A stretch of DNA of 64,000 nt from Micromonospora lupini str. Lupac 08 (GCF_000297395.2 NZ_HF570108.1:2832106-2896105), one strand, 5' to 3'. Positions 39,507 to 49,602 are shown, numbered from the stretch's first letter. The notes: a model not told the origin generated them from the letters alone. Translations and numbers: made by a program.

Positions 39507-40401
39507 GAACTCCTAACTCTTTGAGTGTTGGAGTCGGCGCCAGCAGATGATGGCGCAGGCGAGGGTGAGGAAGGCTTCGTGGATGTCGTCGCGGATCTCC
39601 CAGCGGATGTGCAGACGGCGGAACCAGTGCAGTAGGGCGATGGTTTGCTCGACGACCCACCGTCGGGTGCCGAGTCCGGTGCCGTGGTCGGTGCCGCGTC
39701 GGGCGATGACCGGGGTGATGCCCTTGGCTCGTAACTCGCGGCGGTACGTGTCGAAGTCGTAGCCGCGGTCGGCGTAGATCCGCTCGGGTCGTTGCCGGGG
39801 TCGGCCTCGGATGCCCTTGATGGGTGGGATCTTGTCGACCAGGGGCAGGAGTTGGGTGACGTCGTGGCGGTTGCCGCCGGTCAGGCTGACGGCGAGGGGG
39901 ATGCCGCCCGCGTCGGTGATGACGTGGTGTTTCGAGCCTGGCTTGCGGCGGTCGACCGGGCTCGGACCGGTTTTGGGCCGCCCTTGAGCGCCCGAACATG
40001 GGTTCCGTCGATCACCGCCCGGGACATGTCGAGCTGGTCGGCGGCTCTCAGCTTGCCGAGCAGTGTCTCGTGCAGGCGTTGCCACACCCCGGCGTCGTTC
40101 CAGTCACGCAACCGGCGCCAGCAGGTCATACCCGACCCGAACCCGAGTTCCTGGGGTAGGTACTCCCACGGGATCGCGGTGTAGAGCACGAACAGGATCC
40201 CGCACAACACCTTGCGGTCATCGAGGGGCTTACGGCCGGGGAACCGGTGCCGGCGAGGCGGTCGAGGTGGCAGCAGCGGTTCGATCTCGGCCCAGAGGTC
40301 GTCCGAGACGATCCACGGCGACTGCTCACCCCTCCTCACGTTCAGACAGAACGAGCTTCACGATCAGCCGGTTACGCCCAACATCATTTTGTTAGAAGCT
40401 C
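39507..40401 (-). mobile_element. IS5-family insertion sequence (copy 1)
   Basis: 895 bp. Imperfect terminal inverted repeats start GAACTCCTAAC on the left and, on the other strand, GAGCTTCTAAC on the right. Each end is flanked by TTA (39504-39506 and 40402-40404), a 3-bp target duplication of the TNA kind known from IS1031/IS427-type IS5 elements. The transposase frames look complete, so it may be mobile or only recently inserted. Confidence 0.75.
39513..40339 (-). CDS. IS5-family transposase, two frames joined by frameshift
   Basis: The first frame (39881-40339) begins MRRGEQSPWIVSDDLW and carries the N-terminal IS5 domain and the first catalytic Asp (AVIDGTHVRA). The second (about 39513-40000) carries the rest: SKHHVITDAGG, YADRGYDFDTYRRE (second Asp) and the Glu region WVVEQTIALLHWFRR. 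Many IS427-group elements make the full transposase by programmed frameshift at such an overlap, so this need not be decay. Confidence 0.8.
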
Positions 40402-40635
40402 TTAGCCGCAACAGATCAAGGCTCGCAGCCATTCCTAGGTGTAACTGGACCGCCGGACCTGCGGGGAGTGCGCAGCGAGTCGGTCTCGGGAAAAAACACC
40501 AACCCTTATGGGCGCTACAGGGCAGGCTGATTCGCTCGCCCTGCTCGCCGCTGCAGTAGGTGGTCCAGGCGGGCGGTGAATCGGCAGCACGGCAGGCGGC
40601 CCGCTAGGCGTGGCAGCAGCGTTGCAGAACGGCAT

Positions 40636-40960
40636 TCAACTCGTGGGGGATAATCGGCCTGTCTCATCGGCTTGGGCGTTGAGAAGCACGAGGACCTCGC
40701 CGTCGAGACCGGCTCGTCTGGCCGTCGTGACCCATTGTTCGATCGGTACGCTGTCGGCGCAGAACGCCAATGTGGATGCTCTCGCGGTGGCGAGCAGGGT
40801 GCCACCGGCAGCGGTGATCCACCGACCGCTTTGGTCGTTGCAGCCGTCGGATCCGTGCCACTCACCGTCTGCCGTGAACTCCAAGTACGCCGCCTTGTGC
40901 CCGATGGCGGGTGCCCAACGGCCTACAGGCTGACGTTGGCCCGCGGGTATAAGCGTCGTC
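40636..40960 (-). pseudogene. META-domain-like gene fragment cut by an IS element
   Basis: The minus-strand frame ends at 40636. Readable upstream of the apparent ATG at 40884 are VGRWAPAIG and AAYLEFTADGEWHGSDGCN, similar to META or HslJ-like extracytoplasmic proteins. The open frame runs back to the IS701 end without a start codon or ribosome site, so the 5' part is missing. Confidence 0.45.
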
Positions 40961-40980
40961 GGTAGTGCGAGGGCTGGTGC

Positions 40981-42351
40981 TAGTACTGCAACGGCAGTAG
41001 GCGAATCGAGTTCGACTCGTGTTCGTTGGTCCGACTGTGACGGATGTTGATGTCGATCGTTGGCATGGAGAGTTGGACCGGCTGCATGCCCGGATCGGGC
41101 CCAGGTTTCGGCGGTCGGAGCCGCGGCTGCGGGTCCGTCAGTACCTGTGTGGGCTGGTCTCTGGTCTGGGTCGTAAGAACGGCTGGACCTTGGCTGAGCA
41201 GGCCGGGGATGCGTCGCCGGACGGGATGCAAAGGTTGTTGCGGTGGGCGGACTGGGACGTCGACGCGGTCCGCGACGATGTGCGGGACTACGTGGTCGAG
41301 CACCTCGGCGACCCGGCCGGAGTGCTGATCGTCGACGACACCGGGTTCCTGAAGAAGGGCACCCGGTCGGCCGGAGTGCAGCGTCAGTATTCCGGCACCG
41401 CCGGGCGGACGGAGAACTGCCAGGTCGGTGCGTTCCTGGCCTACCGCTCAGCGAAGGGCCACGCGCTGATCGATCGGCAGCTCTGCCTTCCGGCGTCGTG
41501 GACCGATGACCGGGACCGGTGCCGGGCCGCGGGGATCCCGGACGCGGTGCAGTTCGCCACGAAGGTGCAGATGGCCCGGGAGATGCTGGCCCGCGCGTTG
41601 GATGCCGGGGTGCCGGTCGGGTGGGTGACGATGGACGAGGCCTACGGGCAGTCGAAATCGTTGCGGGTCTGGTTGGAACACCGGGATGTGGGTTATGTGG
41701 TCGCGACCCGCCGCAACGACGACATGATCACCACCACGATGGGCACCTGCCGAGCAGACAAGCTGATCGCCGCTCTGCCGGCCCGGGCGTGGTGCCGGCT
41801 GTCCGCCGGCGCGGGCGCCCACGGCCCGCGCGAGTACTGGTGGGCGCGGGTGCCGGTGCGGATCTGCTGGCAACCCGGCCGGGGCCACTGGCTCCTGGCC
41901 CGGCGCAGCATGACCACCGGGGAGATCGCCTACTACGTCTGCTACGGACCCCGCCGCACCCGACTGCTCGACCTGGCCCGCATCGCGGGAGCCCGTTGGG
42001 CGATCGAGGAGTGTTTCCAGCAGGCCAAGAACGAAGCCGGCCTCGACGAATACCAGGTCCGCGACTGGCGAGCCTGGTACGCCACATCACCCTGTCCATG
42101 GCCGCTCACGCCTGGCTGTCCGTGGCCCGATCCCTTACCGCAAAAGGGGATCCAGTCCCGGCGACGACATGATGATCGGCTACACGGTACCGGAGATCCG
42201 AAGACTGCTCACCGCACTCATAGTGCGATCAACCCACCCACCCGAGCACGTCTGGGCCTGGTCGCGATGGCGCCGACGACGCCAACACCAAGCCCGAACC
42301 TGCCACTACCGACGACACGGCTACCCCTGACCAACTGCCGTTGCAGTACTA
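40981..42351 (+). mobile_element. IS701-type insertion sequence, decayed
   Basis: 1371 bp with matching ends: TAGTACTGCAACGGCAG at the left and its exact complement at the right (42335-42351). No clear 4-bp duplication flanks it. The right terminal TA (42350-42351) was the target of the next IS5 element, so the element is nested with copy 2. Confidence 0.75.
41019..42329 (+). pseudogene. IS701-family transposase, frameshifted
   Basis: The DDE core is intact in one frame: LIVDDTGFLKKG (first Asp), VTMDEAYG (second Asp) and EECFQQAKNEAGLDEYQVR (Glu). At about 42080 one base is missing (TACCGC became TACGC). The expected RHITLSMAAHAWLSVARSL continues in another frame to a stop at 42172. The last part, beginning MMIGYTVPEIRRL, needs a third frame and ends near 42329. 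At least two frameshifts make an active enzyme unlikely. Confidence 0.75.
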
Positions 42352-43262
42352 GGCCGTGTCTTCAAAGGTTCATAACCATTGGAGTAGCGCGGCGATGGTG
42401 ACGGTGGCCCGGTATGACGTTGCTGTCTTGTCGTATCGGGTGGCCAAGCTGCGGCACTGCTTGAGCCGGTTGAAGCACCGTTCGACGACGTTGCGCCGCT
42501 TGTAGAGCTGCTTGTCGAACGCTGGTGGCCGGCCGCCGCGGCTGCCTCGCCGGCGGCGGTTGGCCTGCTGATCAGCGCGTTCGGGGATCGTGTGTGGGAT
42601 GCCTCGTCGGCGTAGGCCGGCGCGGATGGCCTTGGAGCTGTAGCCCTTGTCGGCGATGACGTGCTCCGGGCGGACGCGGGGCCGGCCGGGGCCTGAACGC
42701 TCGACACGGATGCGGGTGAGGACCTGGGTGAAGCGGGTGCAGTCGTTGACGTTGCCGCCGGAGAGCACGAAGGCCAGGGGCCGACCCAGGCCGTCGCAGG
42801 CGAGGTGAATCTTGGTGGTCAGTCCACCTCGAGATCGGCCGAGGGCGTGATCTTGTGGTTCGTCCGTTTCTCGGCGCCCCCTTTAGCGCCTGCAGCGTGC
42901 TGGTGGGCTCGCACGATGGTCGAGTCGACCGACACCAGCCAGTCGATGTCACCGGCCGCGTCCGCGTCGGCCTGCACTCCGGCCAGCATCCGCTCGAACG
43001 TCCCGTCCAGGGCCCACCTGCGGAAACGGGTGTAGATCGACTGCCAGGACCCGTAACGGGTGGGCACGTCCCGCCACGCTGCCCCGGCCCGGACCTTCCA
43101 CACGATCCCGTTGAGCACCCGCCGGTCATCGACCCGCGGCCGACCACCCGTCACCGCCGACGGCAGATACCTGGACAGGGCTTCCCACTCGACGTCAGAC
43201 AACTCGTAGCGACGACCCACGCGCTACATCATCCGATACCAAGATCCTTTGAAGACACTGCC
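42352..43262 (-). mobile_element. IS5-family insertion sequence (copy 2), nested at the end of IS701
   Basis: 911 bp. Ends GGCCGTGTCTTCAAAGG and, on the other strand, GGCAGTGTCTTCAAAGG form an inverted repeat with one mismatch. TA at 42350-42351 and 43263-43264 is the target duplication; the first TA belongs to the IS701 end. It is a different subtype from copy 1. Confidence 0.8.
42370..43220 (-). CDS. IS5-family transposase (copy 2), two overlapping frames
   Basis: The first frame (42819-43220) starts MGRRYELSDVEWEALSRYL and includes the first Asp (SVDSTIVRAHQHAAG). The second (about 42370-42830) holds GGLTTKIHLA, VIADKGYSSKAIR (second Asp) and NVVERCFNRLKQ (Glu). The frames overlap where IS5 elements usually shift, so a programmed frameshift is likely. 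Confidence 0.8.
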
Positions 43263-43264
43263 TA

Positions 43265-43462
43265 GCGCCAGCAAGTGGATCTCCTTTACGGCACGCGTGA
43301 AATCGGTGTAGGCGTCCAGCCGCCGCTCGTCCCATCGCACCATTTGACTGCGCCGCCACCGAGCCCCTCGGCCACTGTCGTGGCAAGGATCGTGCCGACA
43401 GTGCCGACCACCACGCCGATCAGCGCCGCTACCTGCGGCATCATCGTCTCCAGCAGACTCAT
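43265..43462 (-). pseudogene. 5' part of a small membrane-anchored hypothetical gene
   Basis: From the ATG at 43462 the minus strand reads MSLLETMMPQVAALIGVVVG and TVGTILATTVAEG, a single hydrophobic helix. Then a frameshift near 43340 is needed to continue into RWDERRLDAYTDFTRAVKEI, a stretch familiar from small actinobacterial hypothetical proteins. The gene then runs into IS5 copy 2. No continuation is seen beyond the IS pair. Confidence 0.55.
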
Positions 43463-43712
43463 CGACGTCCCCTCGCCATGGATGGACTCAGCCCCTCAGG
43501 CATGATTTGCACTACCGTCAGTTGCCATGCCGGCGGCGCCGGCCGCGCTGCCGGTGGCATCCACGCCGGCCGACTGGCGAATCCGGTGACAGCAGACCCC
43601 TGTTCGTTGTCGCGATTGTCTCTGTTGTAGGGACCATCGTGGCGACTGGCTTCACCGGCGCGCCGCAGGAGCCCTTTGCCATGCCGATCCTTGTACGTCA
43701 CGGCGTACCTGC
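43463..43712. other. Short region without a recognised gene
   Basis: 250 bases between the broken membrane gene and the 104-aa gene. No coding sequence, repeat or RNA is convincing. Confidence 0.35.
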
Positions 43713-44027
43713 CTATGCACTCGGATCTGTGCGCCGACGGCGGGACTTCCGGGACAGCTCCGCCAGCTGCAACATGTACGCCGTCCTGGCGTGTCGTGCC
43801 ATTTCCGCGCGTACATCTGGATCGAGCAGGCCGTCGGGGTCGACCTGTCGTTCGAAGCGATCGAGGAAACCCTGCGTGCCTGCTGCCGTCCGGGCGCGAC
43901 GGTCGGTCGTTCTGGCCCAGGATGCGTGGGCGGCTATGCGTGCCCGGCGTCGGCGCTGCTCCGGTGTCAGCCCCGTCGACCCGGCTGTCCGTTCTTCGGG
44001 CTCAGACACGTTCACCGATCCCGACAC
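43713..44027 (-). CDS. Small actinobacterial hypothetical protein
   Basis: 104 aa from the GTG at 44027. TPEQRRRRARIAAHASWA and FLDRFERQVDPDGLLDP followed by RHARTAYMLQLAELSRKSRR fit a widespread basic, helical actinobacterial family without known function. It overlaps the end of the recombinase remnant by 26 nt, so it was probably the gene after an integrase in the same unit. Confidence 0.65.
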   Translation of the reverse strand: MSGSVNVSEPEERTAGSTGLTPEQRRRRARIAAHASWARTTDRRARTAAGTQGFLDRFERQVDPDGLLDPDVRAEMARHARTAYMLQLAELSRKSRRRRTDPSA

Positions 44028-44180
44028 GGGATTGGCTCTCCTGGGCGCGTTCGGCGGCTGCGCTGGCGCCGTAGTGGCGGGGCATGTCGTCTGAGGTCCA
44101 ACCGAGCAGCAGCATCAGATCGCCCGTGTCGCCGCCGGCGCGTCGGCCGCGGCGTTTGAGCATGCCCTTGAGCACGATTG
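44002..44180 (-). pseudogene. Tyrosine recombinase (integrase) C-terminal remnant with internal deletion
   Basis: The minus strand reads MLKRRGRRAG directly followed by GDTGDLMLLLGWTSDDMPRHY and GASAAAERAQ, ending at 44002. The second block holds the box II region and catalytic Tyr (RHY). In intact relatives a segment with the H-x-x-R box lies between the two blocks. That segment is absent, so the remnant is inactive. It indicates that an integrative element was once here. Confidence 0.7.
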
Positions 44181-44273
44181 AGTCGCCAGGGTTGTCGGTA
44201 GGGGGAGTGTCGGTGGGGCCGCTTTTCGTTGCCTCCGGCAGTTGTGTTTCAAAGCAGGCGTCTGCTGTGGGTG

Positions 44274-47200
44274 CTACGGACCAGTGTGGATGAACGGTGC
44301 CCAGGTGCTGGGACGTTCGGGGTGAGCGTCGCGGAGTTTGCGGATGGTGTGGTGCAGGGCGTGGGCGGCGTTGGTGGGGTCGAGGCCGCCGTTGCTCAGT
44401 AGGTGGGGGTAGAGGTCGTGGGTGACAGCGGCGGCCGAGTCGTCCCACACGCTCCAAAGAGTGCCGATGACGTGCCGCCATCCGACGTGTTGCATGGCGG
44501 CGGCGACAGTGATGGCTTCGTCGGGGTTGGTGACGCCGCCCATGGCGGTCTTGCATGCGGACAGGAACGCGAACTCGCCCCCGCTGGTGTGATCGGGGCC
44601 GGTTAGGTCGGTGATGGTGATGAGCCCGGCGCTGTTCCAATCGTGGGGCAGCAGGCCACCGGCCGTGGGGGTGGCCAGGTTCTGGGTGCCGTGGCAAGAG
44701 GCGTGCAGCCATCGGTGCTGGCCTATTTGGGCGAGCAGCGCGGCGCGGGTGGCTTGGGCGTCGGTCAAGACGGTGCGCTGCGCCGGGGCGAGCGCGGTGC
44801 AAAGTAGGTCGTGTTCGGCGGTGGTACCGGGCAGCTGGCTCTGCCCGGGGGTGTTGGGGAGGGCAACGATGAGGATTTGCGGCGGGTGCGAGGACTCGGG
44901 TCGGGTGCGGACATGATTGAGTGCGCGCACGGTGGGGGTGTAAGAGGACACCACTCGGTCGTAGACGTTGTTGGTCGTCTGGTGGTGTCCGGCGGCGTGC
45001 AGGGGCAGCATGGTGAGGGCTCCGGTGAGGCACCACCACAGCCGCGGCCATATGCCGGTTGGGGTGCTGCTGTGTCCGAGGGTGTCGAGGATGGGGGCGG
45101 TGATGTGCTCCCACAACCATTCCAGCCCGGTCGTGATCGCCATTTCCAGGATCAGCCGGTCCGCCGTGCTCTGGCGGCTACGTTCGAAATCCTGGAGTGC
45201 TTCCAGGTATCTGATGGCTTCGTCGATGACCTGCTCTTCGGACAGGTCGGGCAGCTCGACCGTGGTGATGCCGTGGTGGGTGAGGTTGAGCGCGTCACAG
45301 CGCCATCGGCTGATGTTGACGATCACGATCGGGTCTTGGTTGACATCGGGCAGCAGGGTGTGGATGGCTGGGGGATTGAGGAACGTGTCCGGGTTCGGGA
45401 ACAGAGCTGTGGGGGGTAGGGCACGGACCTGATCGACGAGTTCGTCAAAGCGGCTCGCGGCCCGCATGCGGGCCTCGGCGGCCCCGGGGATGGGATCGCT
45501 CGCATACTCGGTGGTGGGTTGTTCGAGGACGGCACGGCAGTCGACCAGCTGTGCGGCCAGGTGCGGCGCTACCTGGTGTAGTGCGGTCAGGTCGGTGCGG
45601 GTGCCCAGGAGTTGGGACCAGTACACCCCGCGGCCTTGTTCAAGGAGCTCGAGCGCAAGGTCGAGTCGGCCGGCTGCGATCGCGCAGGCGGCACCGTCGC
45701 GGGCCAGTGTGGCGGCATGGGTTTGCAGTAGATGTTGCTGGTCTTGGTGGTCGATGCCGCGCCACGCCAGCAGCGGAAGCAGGTTCAATGCTGCCGTGTA
45801 CGCTTCGACCGCTGCAGCGGGCCCCCACTGCTCTGCGGTGGCACGAGCCCATTGCCGAGCAGCGATCAGGCGTGTCGTGGCGGGCGCGACCGTCGACGCA
45901 CACGCGCGGGACCATCCCTGCACTGCCTCGTCGAGGTCGGTATCGGCCCCGGTGCACTCGAACCGGGTCCACAGCGTGTTGCCGAGGTTGGACAGGTGCG
46001 CGGCGTGGTCGGGGTGGTCGGTGGGGGTGGCTGCCACCGCCTTCCGACTGACGGTGACGGCGTCGTCGAGGTCAGGGGGGGACCCGTTGCGCTCGAACCG
46101 GTTAGCCAGCGCGTTGCCGAGGTTGGACAGGTATCTGGCGCGGTTGGGGTGGTCGGTGGGGGTGGCTGCCACGGCCTCTCGACTGACGGTGACGGCGTCG
46201 TCGAGGTCAGTGGGGGACCCGTTGCGCTCGAACCGGTTAGCCAGCATGCCGCCTAGGTTGGACAGGTATCTGGCGCGGTTGGGGTGGTCGGTGGGGGTGC
46301 TTGCCACAGCCTCTCGACTGACGGCGACGGCCTCATTGAGGTCGGTGCCGGACCCGGTGCGTTCGAATCGGGTCCGCAGCGCGTTGCCAAGGTTGGACAG
46401 CATCGCGGCACGGTCGGAGTGGTCGGCGGGGGTGATTGCCACCGCCTCCCGACTGACGCTGACGGCCTCGTTGAGGTCGGTGCCGGAGCCGGTGTGTCTG
46501 AATCGGGCTTGTAGTGCGCTGCCGAGGTTGGACAGGTATCCGGCGTGGTTGGGGTGGTCGGTGGGGGTTGCGGCTACCGCTTTCCGACTGGCGGTGATGG
46601 CGTCGTCGAGGTCGGTGCTGGAGCCGGTGTGTCTGAATCGGGCTTGTAGTGCGCTGCCGAGGTTGGACAGCATCATGGCGCGTGGGTTGTCCTGGGGTTG
46701 CGGCTACGCCTCTCGGACTGGCGGTGATGGCCTCGGTCCAGGTCGGTGCTGGAGCCGGTGCGTCTGAATCGGGCTTGTAGTGCGCTGCCGAGGTTGGACA
46801 GGTACCCGGCATGGTCGGGGTGGTCGGTGGGGGTTGCGGCTACCGCCTCTCGACTGGCGGTGATGGCCTCGTCCAGGTCGGTGCTGGAGTCAGTGCGTCC
46901 GAATCGGGTTTGCAGTGCGGCGCTGAGGTTGGACAGCATCATGGCGCGGATGGGGTTGTCCTCGGGAGTTGCGGCTACCGCCTCCCGACCGGCGGTGACG
47001 GCCTCGTCCAGGTCGGTGCTGGAGCCAGTGCGTCCGAATCGGGTTTGCAGTGCGCCGCTGAGGTTGGACAGCATCGCGGCGCGGTTGGGATGGTCGGTAG
47101 GGGTGGCTGCCACCGCGGTGGTCAGCAGCTCGATGGCCTGGTTCAACGCCACCGGATTGTCACTGTGCATAACCCGCTGTAACAGGTCAAAGGCCGCTAG

Positions 47201-47551
47201 GGCCTGCTGGCCCAGGTCGGCGCTGCGTTCAGCGAGGCCGCCTAGGTACCGGCGCACCGGCTCGGGGACCGCCTGCGGATCTATGTCTGCAATGGGGGTG
47301 AACAGCTCCACTGCGGCCCGCAGATCCTCCCGGTCGTCGCCTTCAGGTAGGGCCAGATAGCGACACCACCGCAGCCAGGCCACCACATGCATCGCATCGA
47401 ACGGGTCACCACCGTCGGCGTCGGTGATCCGCCCCAGAAGCTCGTCGCACTCTATCAACGCCTGTCGGTCGAGGACCGCACCCGGATCACCCTGCTCGAA
47501 CGCGCGGATGCGGCGGGTCAGTGCAGCGATCAGTCGTCCGGATACCAACAT
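44274..47551 (-). pseudogene. CHAT-domain protein with 45-residue TPR-like repeats, frameshifted
   Basis: Translation begins at ATG 47551 (AAGGGGGA site before it; a GTG at 47581 is possible). About 150 N-terminal residues precede nine near-identical 45-aa repeats of the AVAATPTDHPNRAAMLSNLG type, encoded by 135-bp units. The C-terminal CHAT (caspase-like) peptidase has its His in LHASCHGTQ and Cys in LSACKTAMG. One unit (46661-46791) is 131 bp, and near 46690-46740 small indels shift the frame, splitting the gene into 46673-47551 and 44274-46676. With the frame restored it would be about 1090 aa. CHAT proteases cut partners in programmed cell-death-like conflict systems. Decay or assembly error in the repeats are both possible. 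Confidence 0.8.
45986..47070 (-). repeat. Tandem 135-bp repeats in the CHAT gene
   Basis: The marker GGTTGGACAG recurs at 45986, 46121, 46256, 46391, 46526, 46661, 46792, 46927 and 47062. The spacing is exactly 135 bp, except 131 bp between 46661 and 46792, where the reading frame breaks. Unit sequences are very alike, which points to recent expansion or gene conversion. Confidence 0.85.
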
Positions 47552-47664
47552 CTGCGGTCCCCCTTGTGGTGACACCGGCACTTAACCTAAGACCGACGTA
47601 CCGAGCAACTCGGTGTGTGTCCGCATTCCTACTACCGCACCCCTTGCCCGGGAGGAGCGCATCC

Positions 47665-48051
47665 GTGACCACGGCCCCCGTCGACGACGCCGACCTGACC
47701 GCTTGGCTCTGCACCTACCTACCCGCGCTCACTGACGCCGCGAACCAGCACCGGTGGGCCCACAAGCTGACCGCCGCCATCGGTGACATCCGCGCTGGCA
47801 CACCGGTCGCCCAAGCCCTGGCCAACCACCACCTGCCCATCGATATCGCCGCCGCCGGAGCCGAGCAGGTCCGCATCAGCAGGGGCGATCCTGGCCTCCT
47901 CGACGATCTCAACATCGACCCGGTCGCCGTCACCGGCCCCTACACCTGCCCTGCCACACCGCCCTGCCCCCGGCGCGGCCAACCCGACACACACGGTCAC
48001 CAGCCGCGCTGCGGCGTGCGCGGCACGACCATGACACTGCGTAGCCGGTAA
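47665..48051 (+). CDS. Small hypothetical protein with Cys-rich C-terminus, divergent from CHAT gene
   Basis: 128 aa from the GTG at 47665, after GGAGGAG (47651-47657). The N-terminal 85 residues are helical (LTAWLCTYLPALTDAANQHRW). The end has YTCPATPPCPRRG then HQPRCGVRGTTM, spaced like a zinc-binding tail found on several actinobacterial conflict-system proteins. It lies 14 nt before the membrane protein gene and divergent from the CHAT gene. Function unknown; an adaptor in a CHAT pathway is a guess. Confidence 0.7.
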   Translation: MTTAPVDDADLTAWLCTYLPALTDAANQHRWAHKLTAAIGDIRAGTPVAQALANHHLPIDIAAAGAEQVRISRGDPGLLDDLNIDPVAVTGPYTCPATPPCPRRGQPDTHGHQPRCGVRGTTMTLRSR

Positions 48052-48065
48052 CGGACTGTCATCTC

Positions 48066-48875
48066 GTGACGGACTTGATCGCGACCCTCGGCAAGAAGAT
48101 CACCGAACGGTGGTTGGCCACCGTCCTGCTGCCTGGCCTGCTGTACGTAGCCATCACAGGGTGGGCTCTGTTGGCCGGCCACGGTCACGCCCTCGACCTG
48201 TCCTGGCTCATCCGCCGACTCAACGACCTGTGGCAGCACCACCCACCCGGCCCGGCTGCGGCGGCGGTGGCGACTGCCGTCGCACTGGCCGGGGCTGGGC
48301 TGGCCGGCGTGGCCGCCACGGTGGTGGCCGAGGACGTCGTGCATCGGCTATGGATTATCCGTGGCCCTCAAGCCCGGCTCGACACCCTCGCCAAGCGGAC
48401 CGAGGCCCGCTGGGAGGGGCGTGTTCCCAGACCACCTCAGCGGTACTTGCCTCAGCGGGCCACGGTCATCGGTGAACGCTTCAGGCTCATCGGCGAACGC
48501 GTACACGCCCAGTACGGGCTGTCGGTAAACCTGGCCTGGCCCCGGCTGTGGATTCTAGCCAGCGCCGACACTCGCACAATGATTGGCGCCGCGCACCGGC
48601 AGTACTTCAGCGACGCTGCCCTGGCTGCATGGGCACTGCTCTACCTTCCGTGGACAGTGCGGTGGTGGCCCGCCGTCCTGATTGCCACCGCCGTGTTGGC
48701 CTTCGGCTACCGGCAGGCCCGTACCAGTAGCGCCATCCTGGCTACGCTCATCGAGGCCACCGTCGACGCCCACGCCAACGACCTGGCCAAGGTCACGGGC
48801 ATCGACCTCCCCGAGGGACGCCTCACGCCTGAAGAAGGCAACAAGATCAATGACATTCTTGCAAAACGGGCCTGA
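48066..48875 (+). CDS. Membrane protein, probable partner of the CHAT locus
   Basis: 269 aa, GTG start at 48066. Four hydrophobic segments: about 18-38 (LLPGLLYVAITGWALLAG), 63-85 (AAVATAVALAGAGLAG), and two adjacent ones near 187-225 (AALAAWALLYLPWTV, WPAVLIATAVLAF). A charged loop between (95-175) and the tail face the cytosol if standard rules hold. No known family. Being next to a small Cys-rich protein and a caspase-like gene, it could be a membrane effector or anchor. Confidence 0.7.
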   Translation: MTDLIATLGKKITERWLATVLLPGLLYVAITGWALLAGHGHALDLSWLIRRLNDLWQHHPPGPAAAAVATAVALAGAGLAGVAATVVAEDVVHRLWIIRGPQARLDTLAKRTEARWEGRVPRPPQRYLPQRATVIGERFRLIGERVHAQYGLSVNLAWPRLWILASADTRTMIGAAHRQYFSDAALAAWALLYLPWTVRWWPAVLIATAVLAFGYRQARTSSAILATLIEATVDAHANDLAKVTGIDLPEGRLTPEEGNKINDILAKRA

Positions 48876-48888
48876 ACGGACCAGGCCC
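48868..48888 (+). terminator. Short hairpin at the end of the membrane protein gene
   Basis: GGGCCTG (48868-48874), 7-nt loop, CAGGCCC (48882-48888), overlapping the stop codon. No T tract. A possible terminator. Confidence 0.35.
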
Positions 48889-49140
48889 TCTGCCTGCCGT
48901 GAGCACGCGTTCACTCGCGCTAGACGTACCAACCAATCGTTAAGCATCAGTTTGTCGATTGCGTCAGGGGGCACATCCTGGACGGGCCCCCAGGGCACGC
49001 GGGAGGTCGGGGCCCAGGCCGAATTCGGCGCGGCGCTGCCGGGCAGTGTTGCGACGACTCCTTTACTCGGCTGGCTTATACTTCAGGCGACCTGGGCAAA
49101 CGTGCTTGAGCATGCCGCTGGGCCACCGGACTACTGGGGG
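48889..49140. other. Region without a recognised gene, before the tRNA fragment
   Basis: 252 bases with no convincing coding sequence. No 5' half of a tRNA that would pair with the fragment at 49141-49177 is present. Confidence 0.4.
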
Positions 49141-49177
49141 TCAAGGGGTCGTCGGTTCGAATCCGGCCGTCCCGACC
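49141..49177 (+). other. tRNA 3'-end fragment, candidate attachment site
   Basis: T arm GTCGG-TTCGAAT-CCGGC (49151-49167) followed by CGTCCCGACC, the 3' acceptor strand of a tRNA. The 5' acceptor strand, D arm and a proper anticodon arm are missing upstream. On the opposite strand it reads VGTAGFEPTTP, a peptide ending often seen where integrase genes run into tRNA-type att sites. It probably marks the end of an old integrated element. Confidence 0.55.
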
Positions 49178-49183
49178 GATTGA

Positions 49184-49209
49184 CCTGGGAAGATGAAGAT
49201 CTTCTCAGG
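49184..49209 (+). terminator. Hairpin after the tRNA fragment
   Basis: CCTGGGAAGAT (49184-49194), loop GAAG, ATCTTCTCAGG (49199-49209), one mismatch in the stem. It could be the tRNA terminator carried with the fragment. Confidence 0.4.
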
Positions 49210-49602
49210 TAACGGCGGTAACATCCGGTAACGGATGATCTTTGTTGGCGGTAACCGCATGGACGATTGGCCGCCGGCCTGCTCGCCTTGGAACGCTCTG
49301 ACCTGCCGCTTCATCTGCGTTTTCGGATGAGGCGGCATTTTGGTCTCTTGATTGCGCGTCAAGCGCTGCTGATGCGCCGGCTGTCGCTGGTTGGCGTAGG
49401 GAGAATCGAGGGTCTCGTCGTCCAGGGCGACAATCCAAGCCTGTAGTCGGACAGAATCTCCAGCACTCGGGCCAGGCGAATCTTCTTGCGTCACCTGCCC
49501 GCGCGGTGTCGGGCCGTCATGTGCGGTTGCGGGGGACAGTTCCTTGATCCGCCGTCGGCAGGAGGACTGCCCTGCTCGGTGAGCGGACGGCGGAAGGGCA
49601 CT
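49210..49602. other. Region without a recognised gene
   Basis: 393 bases. A minus-strand open frame crosses it into the tRNA fragment but its sequence has no protein-like features. Nothing else stands out. Confidence 0.4.

Noticed and set aside
44002..45120. 372-aa minus-strand frame
   Set aside because: Only its last 60 codons (recombinase tail) are meaningful; the rest is out of frame inside the CHAT gene.
49070..49180. Complete tRNA gene
   Set aside because: Only the T arm and 3' acceptor are present; no pairing 5' half.
49141..49494. 117-aa frame ending GTAGFEPTTP
   Set aside because: The ending is the reverse of a tRNA 3' end; the remaining sequence is not protein-like.
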